Shown: positions 51,200 through 60,901 of the stretch, piece after piece
How positions within the stretch are numbered: the stretch's first letter is position 1
Layout of the letters: the number at the start of each line of letters is the position of its first letter
Assembly (NCBI RefSeq): GCF_016811915.1
Contig: NZ_CP069127.1
Coordinates: forward strand, 1,456,001-1,520,000
Origin: Brevibacillus choshinensis
Lineage (GTDB): Bacteria > Bacillota > Bacilli > Brevibacillales > Brevibacillaceae
DNA length: 64,000 bases
Reading direction: 5' to 3'
Made by a program: the position numbers and the translations under genes
The notes under the pieces: generated by a model
Database searches by the model: none
Told to the model about the DNA's origin: nothing
Seen by the model: only the letters and a program-made list of their open reading frames with translations

Positions 51200-52927
51200 A
51201 TGCGCTTTTATACCAAATACATCAAAAAATACGGAGTCGTATTCTGCATATCCCTCTTCTTTCTGACGGTCGAGGCGTTGTGTGATCTCATGCTGCCGAC
51301 CATCATGTCGCGGATCGTGGACGTAGGGGTAGCGAATCGAGATTTGGATTACGTGCTTTCCACAGGCGGACTGATGCTAGGAGTGACGGCGCTGGGTGCG
51401 ATTGCGGCATCGATGCGCAATATTTTGTCTACGTATGTCTCACAAAACTTCGGTGCACAGCTGAGGGCGGATTTGTTTGCGAAGGTGCAGTCGCTGTCTT
51501 TTGAGAACATCGATCGGTTTGACCGGGCCTCCCTGGTGACCAGGCTGACCAATGACGTAGGGCAGGTGCAGGTGTTCGTAAACGGCATGATGCGTATCTT
51601 CGTCAAGGCTCCGCTCATGTGCATCGGCGGACTGTTCATGGCGACGCAGCTGAATCCCAGATTGGCGATCGTTTTGGCCGTGGTCGTGCCAATCGTGGGA
51701 CTGTTTATTTTCTTGAATATGAAGATTGGCTTTCCTTTTTTCCAGAAGGTGCAGCAGTCATTGGACAAAGTAAATGCAGTGATGCGGGAGTATTTGTCCG
51801 GAGTGCGGGTAGTCAAGGCATTTAACCGTTTTGACTTCGAGGTCGGCAAATTCAGCAAAGCAAACGAGGAGCTCCAGACGAGGTCCGTCTCTGCTACACG
51901 CGTCATGTCCATTTTCAGCCCGGCCATCATGCTGACGGTCAATCTGGGAATCGTTGCGGTGCTGTGGCTGGGGGGAATGATGGCAGAGGCAGGCGATTTG
52001 CAGGTGGGGCACATCATTGCCTTTACGAACTACATGACGCAGATCCTGTTTTCGCTCATGCTGATTTCGATGGTGTTCAACATGTTTGTGCGGGCCAAAG
52101 CATCGGCCGGACGGATTACTGAGGTGCTCGCCCAAGAGAATCGGATGACATGGGAGGAGCAGGCCACCCAGTCAGATTGCGTAAAGGGTCGCATCGACTT
52201 TGAGCAGGTGTCCTTTGCCTACGCAGGCACACAGGGGGAGCCTGTCCTCAACAACATCACGTTCAGCTGTTTGCCGGGAGAAACGGTGGGGATCATCGGC
52301 TCCACGGGTTCGGGAAAAAGCAGCCTGGTCGGTCTCATTCCACGTTTTTACGATGCCACGGAGGGAACGATACGGGTCAATGGAGAGGATGTCCGCAAGA
52401 TCGACCCGAAGCTGCTGCGAGAGAAAATGGCCATCGTTCCGCAAAAGACCACGCTCTTTTCAGGAACGGTCATGGAGAATATCCGTTGGGGGAAAGAGGA
52501 TGCGTCCTACGAAGAAGTGGAGCAGGCAGTCAAAATGGCGCAGGCGCATGACTTTCTGGAGCGCACTCCCGATGGCTATGAAGCGCGGGTAGGGCAGGGC
52601 GGCATCAATTTTTCCGGCGGGCAAAAGCAGCGGCTCTCCATCGCGCGGGCATTGGTGCGCAAGCCGGAGATTCTCATCCTCGACGATAGCACGAGTGCGG
52701 TGGATGTAGCGACAGAGGCCAAGATCAAGGAGGCCCTGCGCGAGTATGCCCGAGGTCTGACATGCATCCTGATCGCCCAGCGGATCACATCCGTGATGGA
52801 CGCAGACAAGATTGTCGTGCTGGACCATGGCGAGCTGGTGGGAATCGGCACACATGAGAGCTTGCTGGCATCTTGCCGTGTCTACCAGGAGATCTTCCAA
52901 TCCCAACTCGGCAGGGAGGTGCAGTAG
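51200..52927 (+). CDS. ABC exporter, half-transporter 1 (degenerate ATP site)
   Basis: A 575-residue type IV exporter: six membrane helices (residues 1 to about 310) and a C-terminal ATPase domain. Walker A is GSTGSGKSS, the signature is FSGGQKQRLS, but Walker B reads ILILDDSTSA, with Asp in place of the catalytic Glu. This is the degenerate-site half found in heterodimeric exporters such as BmrC/YheI. The ATG at 51200 follows GGGGTGA. The partner gene starts two bases after its stop. Confidence 0.92.
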   Translation: MRFYTKYIKKYGVVFCISLFFLTVEALCDLMLPTIMSRIVDVGVANRDLDYVLSTGGLMLGVTALGAIAASMRNILSTYVSQNFGAQLRADLFAKVQSLSFENIDRFDRASLVTRLTNDVGQVQVFVNGMMRIFVKAPLMCIGGLFMATQLNPRLAIVLAVVVPIVGLFIFLNMKIGFPFFQKVQQSLDKVNAVMREYLSGVRVVKAFNRFDFEVGKFSKANEELQTRSVSATRVMSIFSPAIMLTVNLGIVAVLWLGGMMAEAGDLQVGHIIAFTNYMTQILFSLMLISMVFNMFVRAKASAGRITEVLAQENRMTWEEQATQSDCVKGRIDFEQVSFAYAGTQGEPVLNNITFSCLPGETVGIIGSTGSGKSSLVGLIPRFYDATEGTIRVNGEDVRKIDPKLLREKMAIVPQKTTLFSGTVMENIRWGKEDASYEEVEQAVKMAQAHDFLERTPDGYEARVGQGGINFSGGQKQRLSIARALVRKPEILILDDSTSAVDVATEAKIKEALREYARGLTCILIAQRITSVMDADKIVVLDHGELVGIGTHESLLASCRVYQEIFQSQLGREVQ

Positions 52928-52928
52928 G

Positions 52929-54791
52929 ATGTCACAGGAACAAAGTCAACAGCCGCAGCAGCCCCCCATGTTTCCAGGCAGACCGGGTCGCGGACTTGGC
53001 CATGGCGGGAGGGGAGTGCCGGTCGTGAAACCGAAAAACTTCAAGGGCACTCTCCGCCGTCTGTGGCAAGCCTTTGGGAAAGAAAAGAAAGTCCTGCCGA
53101 TCGTCTTTGGCATCGTTCTGGTGGATGCTGTACTCATGCTTCTCGCCCCGTACCTGATCGGGAAATCGATCGATGCGATATCTGGGGGGGAAGCGGCGCT
53201 GGGTCTGCTCGGCATTACGATTCTCGCCTTGCTCATCTCCTACATCGCAGATGGAGTGCTGACTTTTTTGCAAAGCTGGCTGATGGCGGGTCTCTCGCAG
53301 CGCATCGTGAAGAATTTGAGGGCTTCCCTGTTTGACAAGCTGCAAAAGCTGCCAGTGTCCTTCTTCGATTCCCGTCCGCACGGAGAGCTCATGAGCCGGC
53401 TGACCAATGATATCGACAACGTCAGCAATTCCATCTCGCAATCCACCGCGCAGCTGATGTCCGGGGCGGTCATGATTCTCGGCTCTCTCATCATGATGCT
53501 CATTTTAAGTCCGATTTTGACGCTGGCTTGCCTGATTACCGTACCGCTCGTCTACTTGCTGACGAGGAGCATTGCGAAAAAGACCAGTGTGCTCTTTAAA
53601 AACCAGCAGGTTCAGCTCGGAAAGCTGAATGGACACATCGAAGAGACGGTCTCCGGCATCCAGGTAGTCAAGGCGTTCAACCATGAGCAAAAAGCGATCC
53701 AGGAATTTGATGCGATCAATACGGAGCTGTCCCGGATCGGGATGAGAGCCCAAGTCTTGTCCGGGTTTCTCATGCCGATCATGAACGTCATCAACAACCT
53801 GGGGACTGCGATGGTGGCTGTGGTCGGCGGCGTCCTGGCTGTCAAAGGCATGATTTCGATAGGGGTCATCGCCAGCTTTCTCAGCTACTCTCGTCAATTC
53901 GTGCGACCGCTCAATGATCTGGGAAATATCTTCAACGTCCTGCAGTCCGGTGTCGCCGGAGCAGAGCGGGTGTTTGAGGTGCTGGATGAAAAGGAAGAGC
54001 CGGATGATGTTGCGGATGCCGTGGAGCTGACGCAGCCAAGAGGCCATGTCGTGTTTGATGACGTCAGCTTTGGCTATCAGCCAGATCGTCCGATTTTGAA
54101 GCATGTCTCCTTTGAAGCCAGGGCAGGAAGCACCACGGCGCTCGTCGGTCCTACTGGTGCGGGGAAGACGACCATCGTCAACCTGCTGACGCGCTTTTAC
54201 GATGTGACGGGCGGCGCCATCTACCTGGATGGAAAAGACATCCGGGAGTACACGCGCGACAGCTTGAGGCAGACCTTTGGCTTCGTGCTGCAGGATACGT
54301 ACCTGTTTTCCGGGACGATCAAGGACAATATCAAGTACGGCAGGCCAGACGCGACGGACGCGGAGGTCGAGGAGGCAGCCGCGATGGCAAACGCCAGCGT
54401 GTTTATCAACCGGCTGCCCAAGCGCTACGAGACACAGCTGACAGAAAACGGCGGCAATCTCAGCCAGGGTCAACGTCAGCTGCTCGCCATCGCCCGTGTC
54501 ATTCTCGCCAAGCCGTCCGTATTGATCCTGGATGAAGCGACGAGCAGCATCGATACGCGTACAGAGCTGCATATTCAGGATGCGCTGATGACCTTAATGA
54601 AGGGACGCACGAGCTTTGTGATCGCACACCGCCTCAATACGATCCGGGATGCCGATACGATCATGGTCGTGGATCAGGGGGAGATCGTGGAAAAAGGTGA
54701 TCACCAGTCGCTGATCGAGCAGGAGGGCGTGTACCACCAGCTGTTCTTCAACCAGTTTAAAAACCTGGAGGCTACTGCGGAGTCATCCTAA
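52929..54791 (+). CDS. ABC exporter, half-transporter 2
   Basis: A 620-residue partner with a Gln/Pro/Gly-rich cytoplasmic N-terminal extension of about 45 residues, six membrane helices, and a C-terminal ATPase with Walker A GPTGAGKTT, an altered signature LSQGQRQLL, and consensus Walker B ILDEATSS. With half 1 it gives one consensus and one degenerate ATP site, like YheH/BmrD. The likely role is export of drugs or lipids. ATG at 52929 has GGGAGG nine bases upstream. Confidence 0.92.
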   Translation: MSQEQSQQPQQPPMFPGRPGRGLGHGGRGVPVVKPKNFKGTLRRLWQAFGKEKKVLPIVFGIVLVDAVLMLLAPYLIGKSIDAISGGEAALGLLGITILALLISYIADGVLTFLQSWLMAGLSQRIVKNLRASLFDKLQKLPVSFFDSRPHGELMSRLTNDIDNVSNSISQSTAQLMSGAVMILGSLIMMLILSPILTLACLITVPLVYLLTRSIAKKTSVLFKNQQVQLGKLNGHIEETVSGIQVVKAFNHEQKAIQEFDAINTELSRIGMRAQVLSGFLMPIMNVINNLGTAMVAVVGGVLAVKGMISIGVIASFLSYSRQFVRPLNDLGNIFNVLQSGVAGAERVFEVLDEKEEPDDVADAVELTQPRGHVVFDDVSFGYQPDRPILKHVSFEARAGSTTALVGPTGAGKTTIVNLLTRFYDVTGGAIYLDGKDIREYTRDSLRQTFGFVLQDTYLFSGTIKDNIKYGRPDATDAEVEEAAAMANASVFINRLPKRYETQLTENGGNLSQGQRQLLAIARVILAKPSVLILDEATSSIDTRTELHIQDALMTLMKGRTSFVIAHRLNTIRDADTIMVVDQGEIVEKGDHQSLIEQEGVYHQLFFNQFKNLEATAESS

Positions 54792-54799
54792 GCGAGAAA

Positions 54800-54851
54800 A
54801 AAGGAAGCTGTTTCGGCTCTACGTGAGATCCGATGCAGCTTCCTTTTCGAT
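54800..54851. terminator. Terminator shared by ABC and LysR genes
   Basis: GGAAGCTG and CAGCTTCC form a stem with a long loop and T tails on both strands; it overlaps the end of the LysR gene. Confidence 0.6.
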
Positions 54852-55730
54852 TTGCCCGAAATGAGCGAGAACAAATTCCTTAAAGCGCAAGGCGGCAGGA
54901 GACAGGTAGCCGCCATCGACCAATGCCATCCCGATGACCCGGTGGCACTCTGGCTCGCGAACGCGGATATGTGTGATTTTGCTTTTATCGATACCGTGCA
55001 GGTCGGGAAGGAGAGAGACGCCGAGCCCGGCAGCGACGAGCCCTGCGACGGTAGCCGCCTCTTCGCCCTCAAATGTGATCTTGGGCTGAACCCCGATTTC
55101 CTCAAACAGCTTGTCGGTCGTCCTGCGCAGTGCGTAGCCTTTTTTTAAAGAGATGAAGGATTCACCCGCGAGCTCCTCTAAGTGGATGCTCTGCGCTCCT
55201 GCCAGGCGGTGGCCGATCGGCACGATGGCGAAAAGCTCCTCGCTCCAGAGCGGCGTCCACTGGATCGACATCTTCGTCTCCGTCGGTTCGGCGAGCAGGC
55301 ACAGATCCAGCTCCCCCGCATCCAAATGCTCGAGAAGCGAATAGCTGTGGTTTTGCATGAGGGAAAAGCTGATCTGGGGTGCTTGCGTGCGAAAAGCGCC
55401 GATCAGGTCAGGGATGAGACTGGTGCCGAGCGTATGCAAAAAGCCCAATGACACTGCACCGTGCTCGGGATGGACCAGGTCGCGCAGCTCCTGCTTACCG
55501 TCCTCCCATTCCTTCAGGATGCGGTTGACTCGCCTAAGCAGCAGCTCCCCGTAGCGATTCAGCATAATGGTTCGTCCCTGTCGGTCAAACAGTGGGACTC
55601 CTACCTCTTCCTCCAGTCGTGCGATGGAACGGCTGAGAGCCGGCTGGGAGAGGGACATGGACTCGGCAGCGCGCGTCACATGCTGGATGCGGGCGAGGGT
55701 CTGAAAATATTCGAGTTGTTGCCACTCCAT
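54819..55730 (-). CDS. LysR family transcriptional regulator
   Basis: A 303-residue regulator with an N-terminal HTH (HVTRAAESMSLSQPALSRSIARLEEEVGVPLFDRQGR, about residues 15-55) and a C-terminal periplasmic-binding-like effector domain. ATG at 55730 follows GAGGAGG; the open frame runs 20 codons further. It is divergent from the MFS exporter gene, which it probably controls in response to the exported compound, as in YtlI/YwfK-type pairs. The AT-rich divergent region is 145 bases long. Confidence 0.9.
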   Translation of the reverse strand: MEWQQLEYFQTLARIQHVTRAAESMSLSQPALSRSIARLEEEVGVPLFDRQGRTIMLNRYGELLLRRVNRILKEWEDGKQELRDLVHPEHGAVSLGFLHTLGTSLIPDLIGAFRTQAPQISFSLMQNHSYSLLEHLDAGELDLCLLAEPTETKMSIQWTPLWSEELFAIVPIGHRLAGAQSIHLEELAGESFISLKKGYALRRTTDKLFEEIGVQPKITFEGEEAATVAGLVAAGLGVSLLPDLHGIDKSKITHIRVREPECHRVIGMALVDGGYLSPAALRFKEFVLAHFGQIEKEAASDLT

Positions 55731-55875
55731 GAGGCGTACCTCCTCGTATGAAATCGCTGTTCTTTCATTACCTGTATGCATTGAAATCATGAATACAATA
55801 AATTATACATTATGAATTGTCAATGATAGTATAAAGGTGTGAATAGGAACGGACTTATTGGGAGGTTTCATCATC

Positions 55876-57105
55876 ATGGGTTACATTCAGCAAGGCACAG
55901 CTGCTTTTCGCAAGTCCAACCTTGCCTTTTTTGCGGCCGGCTTCAATACGTTTGCCATCCTGTACAGCACACAGCCGCTGCTGCCGGAATTCAGCCGGGA
56001 ATTTCACGTGTCGCCGACGATGGCGAGCCTGTCGCTGTCGGTGACGACCATTGCACTGGCTGTCAGCATGCTGCTTTTTGGGACGATATCCGAGGTGTGG
56101 GGACGCAAGCCCGTCATGATCGGCTCCATGCTCGTCGCCTCAGTCTTGTCCATTTTGACTGCTTGCAGCACCAGCTTTGAGAGCCTGCTGCTCTTTCGGG
56201 TCATTCAAGGAATCGCCTTGGGGGGACTCCCTTCCATCGCCATGGCGTATTTGGGAGAGGAGATCAATCCGTCCAGTCTCGGGGTCGCGATGGGCTTGTA
56301 CATCAGCGGCAACTCCGTAGGCGCTGTCAGCGGGCGCATTATTTCCGGAATGCTGACTGACTTTTTCAACTGGCATGTTGCGATGGGGTCGATCAGCGTC
56401 ATCAGCCTAGTCGCGAGTCTGATTTTCTGGTTGAATTTGCCGAAATCGCAAAACTTCCATCCGCGAGCTCCGGAAGTCGGAAAGCTCGTTTCGTCCATGA
56501 TCAGTCACCTGAAAGATCCGGGGATGCTCTGCTTGTTCGGGATTGGCTTTCTCATTTTAGGCAGCAATGTGGCTTTGTACAATTACATCGGGTACGTGCT
56601 GACTGCTCCGCCGTACTCGCTCTCGCAAACGCTCGTGGGCTGGATCTTCATCGTCTTTCTGGTCGGGACGTTCAGCTCAGTGTGGATGGCCAAAAAGGCC
56701 GAGAAGCACGGGCGGCAAAAAATGCTGCTGGTCTCGCTGCTCATCACGCTGGCAGGCGCTTGCCTGACCCTTGACGGACATTTGTGGATCAAAATTTTGG
56801 GTCTGCCGATCCTGACCTTCGGATTTTTCGGCAGCCATTCGATTGCGAGCAGCTGGGTGGGACGGCGTGCCCTGCACGATAAAGCCCAAGCCTCTTCGCT
56901 GTATCTGTTCTTTTACTACGCAGGCTCCAGCATTGGCGGAACGGCAGGAGGCGTCTTCTGGTCTTCCTTTGGCTGGGGAGGCGTCGTGGGAATGATCGCA
57001 GGCTTCATCGTGATCGGTTTCGTCCTCGCAGCCCGTTTGGCAAAAATCCCGCCTGCGACCGCCAGCCAGCCGCAGGCAGTGAACGATCTTTCGTTAGCGA
57101 AATAA
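55876..57105 (+). CDS. MFS transporter (YnfM-type)
   Basis: A 409-residue 12-helix major facilitator. The signatures are FNTFAILYSTQPLLPEFSR near the N-terminus, LFGTISEVWGRKPVMI at loop 2-3, and RVIQGIALGGLPSIAMAYLGEE at TM4-5, as in YnfM/arabinose-efflux-like exporters. ATG at 55876 has GGGAGG about 10 bases upstream. The divergent LysR gene is the likely regulator. The substrate is unknown. Confidence 0.9.
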   Translation: MGYIQQGTAAFRKSNLAFFAAGFNTFAILYSTQPLLPEFSREFHVSPTMASLSLSVTTIALAVSMLLFGTISEVWGRKPVMIGSMLVASVLSILTACSTSFESLLLFRVIQGIALGGLPSIAMAYLGEEINPSSLGVAMGLYISGNSVGAVSGRIISGMLTDFFNWHVAMGSISVISLVASLIFWLNLPKSQNFHPRAPEVGKLVSSMISHLKDPGMLCLFGIGFLILGSNVALYNYIGYVLTAPPYSLSQTLVGWIFIVFLVGTFSSVWMAKKAEKHGRQKMLLVSLLITLAGACLTLDGHLWIKILGLPILTFGFFGSHSIASSWVGRRALHDKAQASSLYLFFYYAGSSIGGTAGGVFWSSFGWGGVVGMIAGFIVIGFVLAARLAKIPPATASQPQAVNDLSLAK

Positions 57106-57114
57106 GGATAAAGG

Positions 57115-57227
57115 AAAGAACCCGTCTGAGGCAGAGGGGTTCTTTCTACTACGAAGAATGTCCAATTAGCGTGTTGCAAGTCTCTTTTTCGACTCTCTGA
57201 CCTCGGGATCCCGAGGTTTTTTATATT
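57115..57227. terminator. Two terminators after the MFS gene
   Basis: AAAGAACCC and GGGTTCTTT (57115-57147) form one hairpin. A second, CCTCGGGATCCCGAGG, a perfect palindrome at about 57201-57216, is followed by a T run. The rest of the gap to 57342 holds no visible gene. Confidence 0.7.
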
Positions 57228-57342
57228 CTCACGAAGCTCTCCTGATGAATGCCCTGAAAAAAACCCCGAGCAGTGTCCCTACTAACCGTAGCGTTTTCTC
57301 CTTTTTCCTCCCCACCACTACAGTCCGAACCAAGCTTTACAC

Positions 57343-59337
57343 TCAATGTCCTTCCTGAGACTCAAACAGGCTCGCTTCCCGGTAATTGACGTCGAGACGA
57401 AGCTTTCCTGCGAAATGACGATCGATGTCTCCCTGTTCATACATGGTTTGAATTTCGTTACGCTCCGATTGGATCGCCTTGAGCTCCAGCTCTTTTCGCT
57501 GCAAGCTCATATGGCGTCGGGAGCCGCTTCGGCGTTTGTTGTTTTGGTATTGCAGGGCCATGGCCCGATAATCGGCCAGCACCGTGAGGACAGCATCCCG
57601 GTTTTCCTCTGTCTGCAGCTCTTTCAGCTTGCCGATCGCGGTCTGGATGGCTTCCAGCTTCAATTCCTTGTAGCTGCCCCACTGCGGATCAGCAGGCGTG
57701 ATGACGCTCGGGATGCGATTTTTCCCTTTTAACAGGCGACGCACAGAAGACCACGCCAGCATGAACAGGAGCTTGATCTTTACCCGATTGGTCAGCACCA
57801 GCTCGATCCGGTTCAGCGATGCTCGGAAATAAGCGGCGATCTGGGGGGTAACGCGCTCTTCCCGCAGCCAGCGCTCGCCGACCCCCCGTTCCGCCTTCAG
57901 CGCCTCCAGGCGGACGCCGACCATTGCTCGCCAGGCTTGCCCGAGGTCGGCAGTTCCTTCGAACCTCGTTTGTTGCAGGCGTCGGGTATACTCGCCGATC
58001 AGTTCGGCTCCCTCTTGCTTGTTTTCCTCGTTCGTTTCCTCGCGAACGGTACGCAGACCGGCATCCAGCACGCGGATTCGGGCGTTCCGTTCGATTTCGG
58101 CCCGATTCTCGGCGTGCTCACCGGCGTCTTCCGATTTTCGAGCGAGCAAAGGCAGAAAGATGCTGGCGGAAATCAGCGTAAGCAGGATGACCCCTGCGCA
58201 GATGAAGAGGATCAGATCTCGCTCCGGAAAGGGACTGCCATCAGCCAATACCATCGGGATGGAGAAGGCAGCAGCCAGCGTCAGGGCTCCGCGGACGCCA
58301 GAGAGTGCGGTGATCACGGTAGAGCGAAGTTGACGATCTCTCGCCCATACCACGAGGAAGCGCAAGATCATCAGGACAGCAGTAATCAAAAAGATGTAGC
58401 CGATGACTTGACCGTTCCGGTAAGCAGGATCTTCCCATATTTTCGACACGACGCCCGGGATTTCGAGCCCGAGCAGGAGGAAGACAAGCCCGTTCAGCGA
58501 GAAGAGGATGACAGACCAGGTGCTATCGGACACGATTCGGAGGCGAACGGAGGCGGATTCCACTCGGTCTCTCTCGATCGCATGAACGACGCCGGCTGCG
58601 ACGACAGCCAAAATGCCCGACACATGACATTCTTCCGCAGCGATATAGATGATGAACGGGGTGAGGATGATGATCAGCATGTGCAGCGTGACGTCCTCGA
58701 TCCCGAGGCGCCGCAGGAACAGCCGCAGCCAGACGACTGCAAAGCCGAGTACAGCGCCGATGATCAAACCGCCAAGCGCAATCACCAGAAAGCTTCCGAT
58801 CGCCTCGGGCAGCGAGAAATAACCCGTCACGGTAGCTGCGATGGCAAAGTTGAACGCGACCAGCCCGGAGGCGTCGTTCATCAACGCTTCGCCTTCAAGC
58901 AGCCGCATGATCTTTTTGGGCAGTTTGATGCGACCTGCGATCGAGCCTACCGCCACTGCATCAGTCGGTGAAAGGATCGCAGCGAGTGCGAAAGCCGCAG
59001 ATAGAGGGATGGCGGGAATCAGCCATTGAATGAATGGGCCTGCCAAAAGCACGGTGGCGAATACGAGGCCGAGTGCTAAAAGCAAAATGTAGGTTCTAAG
59101 CTTCCACAGTTCATCGCGGGGAGTGATTTTTCCATCGTTAAAGAGCAATGGAGCGATGAACAGTACCATGAATAACTCAGGATTCAGGGGGACGTGATGA
59201 AGGCCGGGCAGAAACGCGGCTGCAATCCCGAGAGCAATCTGAACGAGTGGCACGGGAATGAAAGGTACGAAGCGCTGGATGACATTGGAGACGCCAATGA
59301 GCAGCAGCAGCACGAGCACCATCAATAAAATCTCCAT
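57343..59337 (-). CDS. Na+/H+ antiporter, CPA1 family
   Basis: A 664-residue protein with about 12 membrane helices in the first ~400 residues and a ~260-residue charged cytoplasmic C-terminal part. The ion-binding Asp is in ALMNDASGLVAFNFA near residue 156, and AAILSPTDAVAVGSI is conserved; this matches bacterial NhaP/YjcE-like antiporters. The C-terminal part looks helical and may be regulatory. ATG at 59337 has AAGGAG some 12 bases upstream, a long spacing. It is monocistronic. Confidence 0.92.
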   Translation of the reverse strand: MEILLMVLVLLLLIGVSNVIQRFVPFIPVPLVQIALGIAAAFLPGLHHVPLNPELFMVLFIAPLLFNDGKITPRDELWKLRTYILLLALGLVFATVLLAGPFIQWLIPAIPLSAAFALAAILSPTDAVAVGSIAGRIKLPKKIMRLLEGEALMNDASGLVAFNFAIAATVTGYFSLPEAIGSFLVIALGGLIIGAVLGFAVVWLRLFLRRLGIEDVTLHMLIIILTPFIIYIAAEECHVSGILAVVAAGVVHAIERDRVESASVRLRIVSDSTWSVILFSLNGLVFLLLGLEIPGVVSKIWEDPAYRNGQVIGYIFLITAVLMILRFLVVWARDRQLRSTVITALSGVRGALTLAAAFSIPMVLADGSPFPERDLILFICAGVILLTLISASIFLPLLARKSEDAGEHAENRAEIERNARIRVLDAGLRTVREETNEENKQEGAELIGEYTRRLQQTRFEGTADLGQAWRAMVGVRLEALKAERGVGERWLREERVTPQIAAYFRASLNRIELVLTNRVKIKLLFMLAWSSVRRLLKGKNRIPSVITPADPQWGSYKELKLEAIQTAIGKLKELQTEENRDAVLTVLADYRAMALQYQNNKRRSGSRRHMSLQRKELELKAIQSERNEIQTMYEQGDIDRHFAGKLRLDVNYREASLFESQEGH

Positions 59338-59466
59338 ATAAGAATTTGGCTCCTTCGAATTATTGTCGCTCCGTTAACATACTGAACCAGATGCCGGGAG
59401 CTTATTCTCTTGGGGGCAAGTGTTTTCCTATTCGTTACCCAAGTTCGCGGATCATCACCTCCTAGG

Positions 59467-59514
59467 GATGCAAAAAATAATAAAGCCCTCACTGCAGCAG
59501 CGAGGGCGGGATTG
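59467..59514 (-). terminator. Terminator of gntP
   Basis: On the minus strand CGCCCTC and GAGGGC flank a loop, followed by TTTATTATTTTTT. Confidence 0.8.
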
Positions 59515-59524
59515 CCTAGAAAGA

Positions 59525-60853
59525 TCAGATGACCAAAGACAGGGCCATGATCAGGATGATGGCGACAACGGAAAGGATCGTCTCCATCACCGTCCAGGTC
59601 TTGAGCGTATCCTGAACGGACATATTGAAATATTCCTTGATGAGCCAAAAACCAGAGTCGTTGACGTGGGACAGAATCAGAGATCCGGATCCGGTCGCGA
59701 GCACGAGCAGCTCGGGGCTTGTACCCGGGATTTGCAGGGCGATGGGTCCGACGATACCTGCTGCAGTCATCATGGATACCGTAGCAGACCCTGTTGCGAC
59801 CCGGATCAGAGCAGCAATCAGCCATCCCAAAAAGATCGGGGAAATAGCGGATGCCGTGGCCAATTCTGCGATGTAGTCGCCCACACCGCTGTTGAGCAGC
59901 ACTTTGTTGAAAGCACCACCCGCACCGATGACGAGCAGAATCGTAGCCGTCGGAGCCAGACAATCGTTGGTGAATTTCAGGATGTCATCCTTGGTAAACC
60001 CACGATTGAAACCGAGCGTCCAGAATGAAATGATGACGGCGATCAAGAGGGACGTAATCGGATTTCCGATGAAGTCTGCCCACTGGCGAAGCATGTCTTC
60101 TTTCGGTAAATTCACATCCGCGATGGTCGCGAGCAGCATGAGCAGTACCGGCAGCAAGACGGTAAAGACCGTGATGCCGAAGCTGGGAAGATCACGCTCA
60201 TCCTTTGGCTCGCTAAGCTGAGAGGCGAGCTCAGGCGAAATGCTTGTTTTGACGCGCTTGCTGATCCAGGTGCCGTAGAGCGGGCCCGCGATGATCGCAG
60301 AAGGCAGCGCGACGATGATCGACAGCATGATGGTTTTCCCGACGTCCGCTTGGAACAGATCGACCGCAGCCATCGCAGCAGGGTGCGGAGGAACAATGCC
60401 GTGCACGATGGACAGGCCGGCAATCAAGGGAATCCCGATTTTGATGAGGGATACCCCCGTTTGACGAGCGATCGTAAAGACGAGCGGAATCAAAAGGACA
60501 AAGCCGACCTGGAAAAATACCGGAATCCCGACAATAAAGGCGACGAACATCATGGCCCAATGGACGTTTTTCTCGCCAAACCGGTTGATCAGCGTACGGG
60601 CAATTCGCTCCGCACCGCCTGATTCTGCCATCATTTTACCAAGCATGGTCCCCAAGGCGAGCACGATGGCGATAAATCCGAGGGTTCCGCCCATGCCATC
60701 TTTGATCGAATCGACAACTTTGACGAGCGGCATGCCGGATGCGATACCTACAAATCCGGCAGCGAGCAGCAGGGAGACGAACGGGTTCACTTTAAAGCGG
60801 GTGATGAGAATAAGCAGCAATACGATGGAAATCAGCGTAATGACTAAAGGCAT
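59525..60853 (-). CDS. gntP: Gluconate permease
   Basis: A 442-residue permease of the GntP family with 12-14 helices, importing gluconate with protons. HGIVPPHPAAMAAVDLFQAD, GTMLGKMMAESGGAERIA and HVNDSGFWLIKEYFNMSVQDTLKTW are strong family signatures. ATG at 60853 follows GGGAGGG. It lies 48 bases after gntK, so it shares its transcript. Confidence 0.95.
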   Translation of the reverse strand: MPLVITLISIVLLLILITRFKVNPFVSLLLAAGFVGIASGMPLVKVVDSIKDGMGGTLGFIAIVLALGTMLGKMMAESGGAERIARTLINRFGEKNVHWAMMFVAFIVGIPVFFQVGFVLLIPLVFTIARQTGVSLIKIGIPLIAGLSIVHGIVPPHPAAMAAVDLFQADVGKTIMLSIIVALPSAIIAGPLYGTWISKRVKTSISPELASQLSEPKDERDLPSFGITVFTVLLPVLLMLLATIADVNLPKEDMLRQWADFIGNPITSLLIAVIISFWTLGFNRGFTKDDILKFTNDCLAPTATILLVIGAGGAFNKVLLNSGVGDYIAELATASAISPIFLGWLIAALIRVATGSATVSMMTAAGIVGPIALQIPGTSPELLVLATGSGSLILSHVNDSGFWLIKEYFNMSVQDTLKTWTVMETILSVVAIILIMALSLVI

Positions 60854-60901
60854 GAATGACCCTCCCTTGATGTCAGGCTTTCAGTGATGGATTGGATCTA
60901 T

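Noticed and set aside
57937-58971. A 344-codon plus-strand frame inside the antiporter gene
   Set aside because: Its polar, low-complexity translation mirrors the membrane protein on the other strand.
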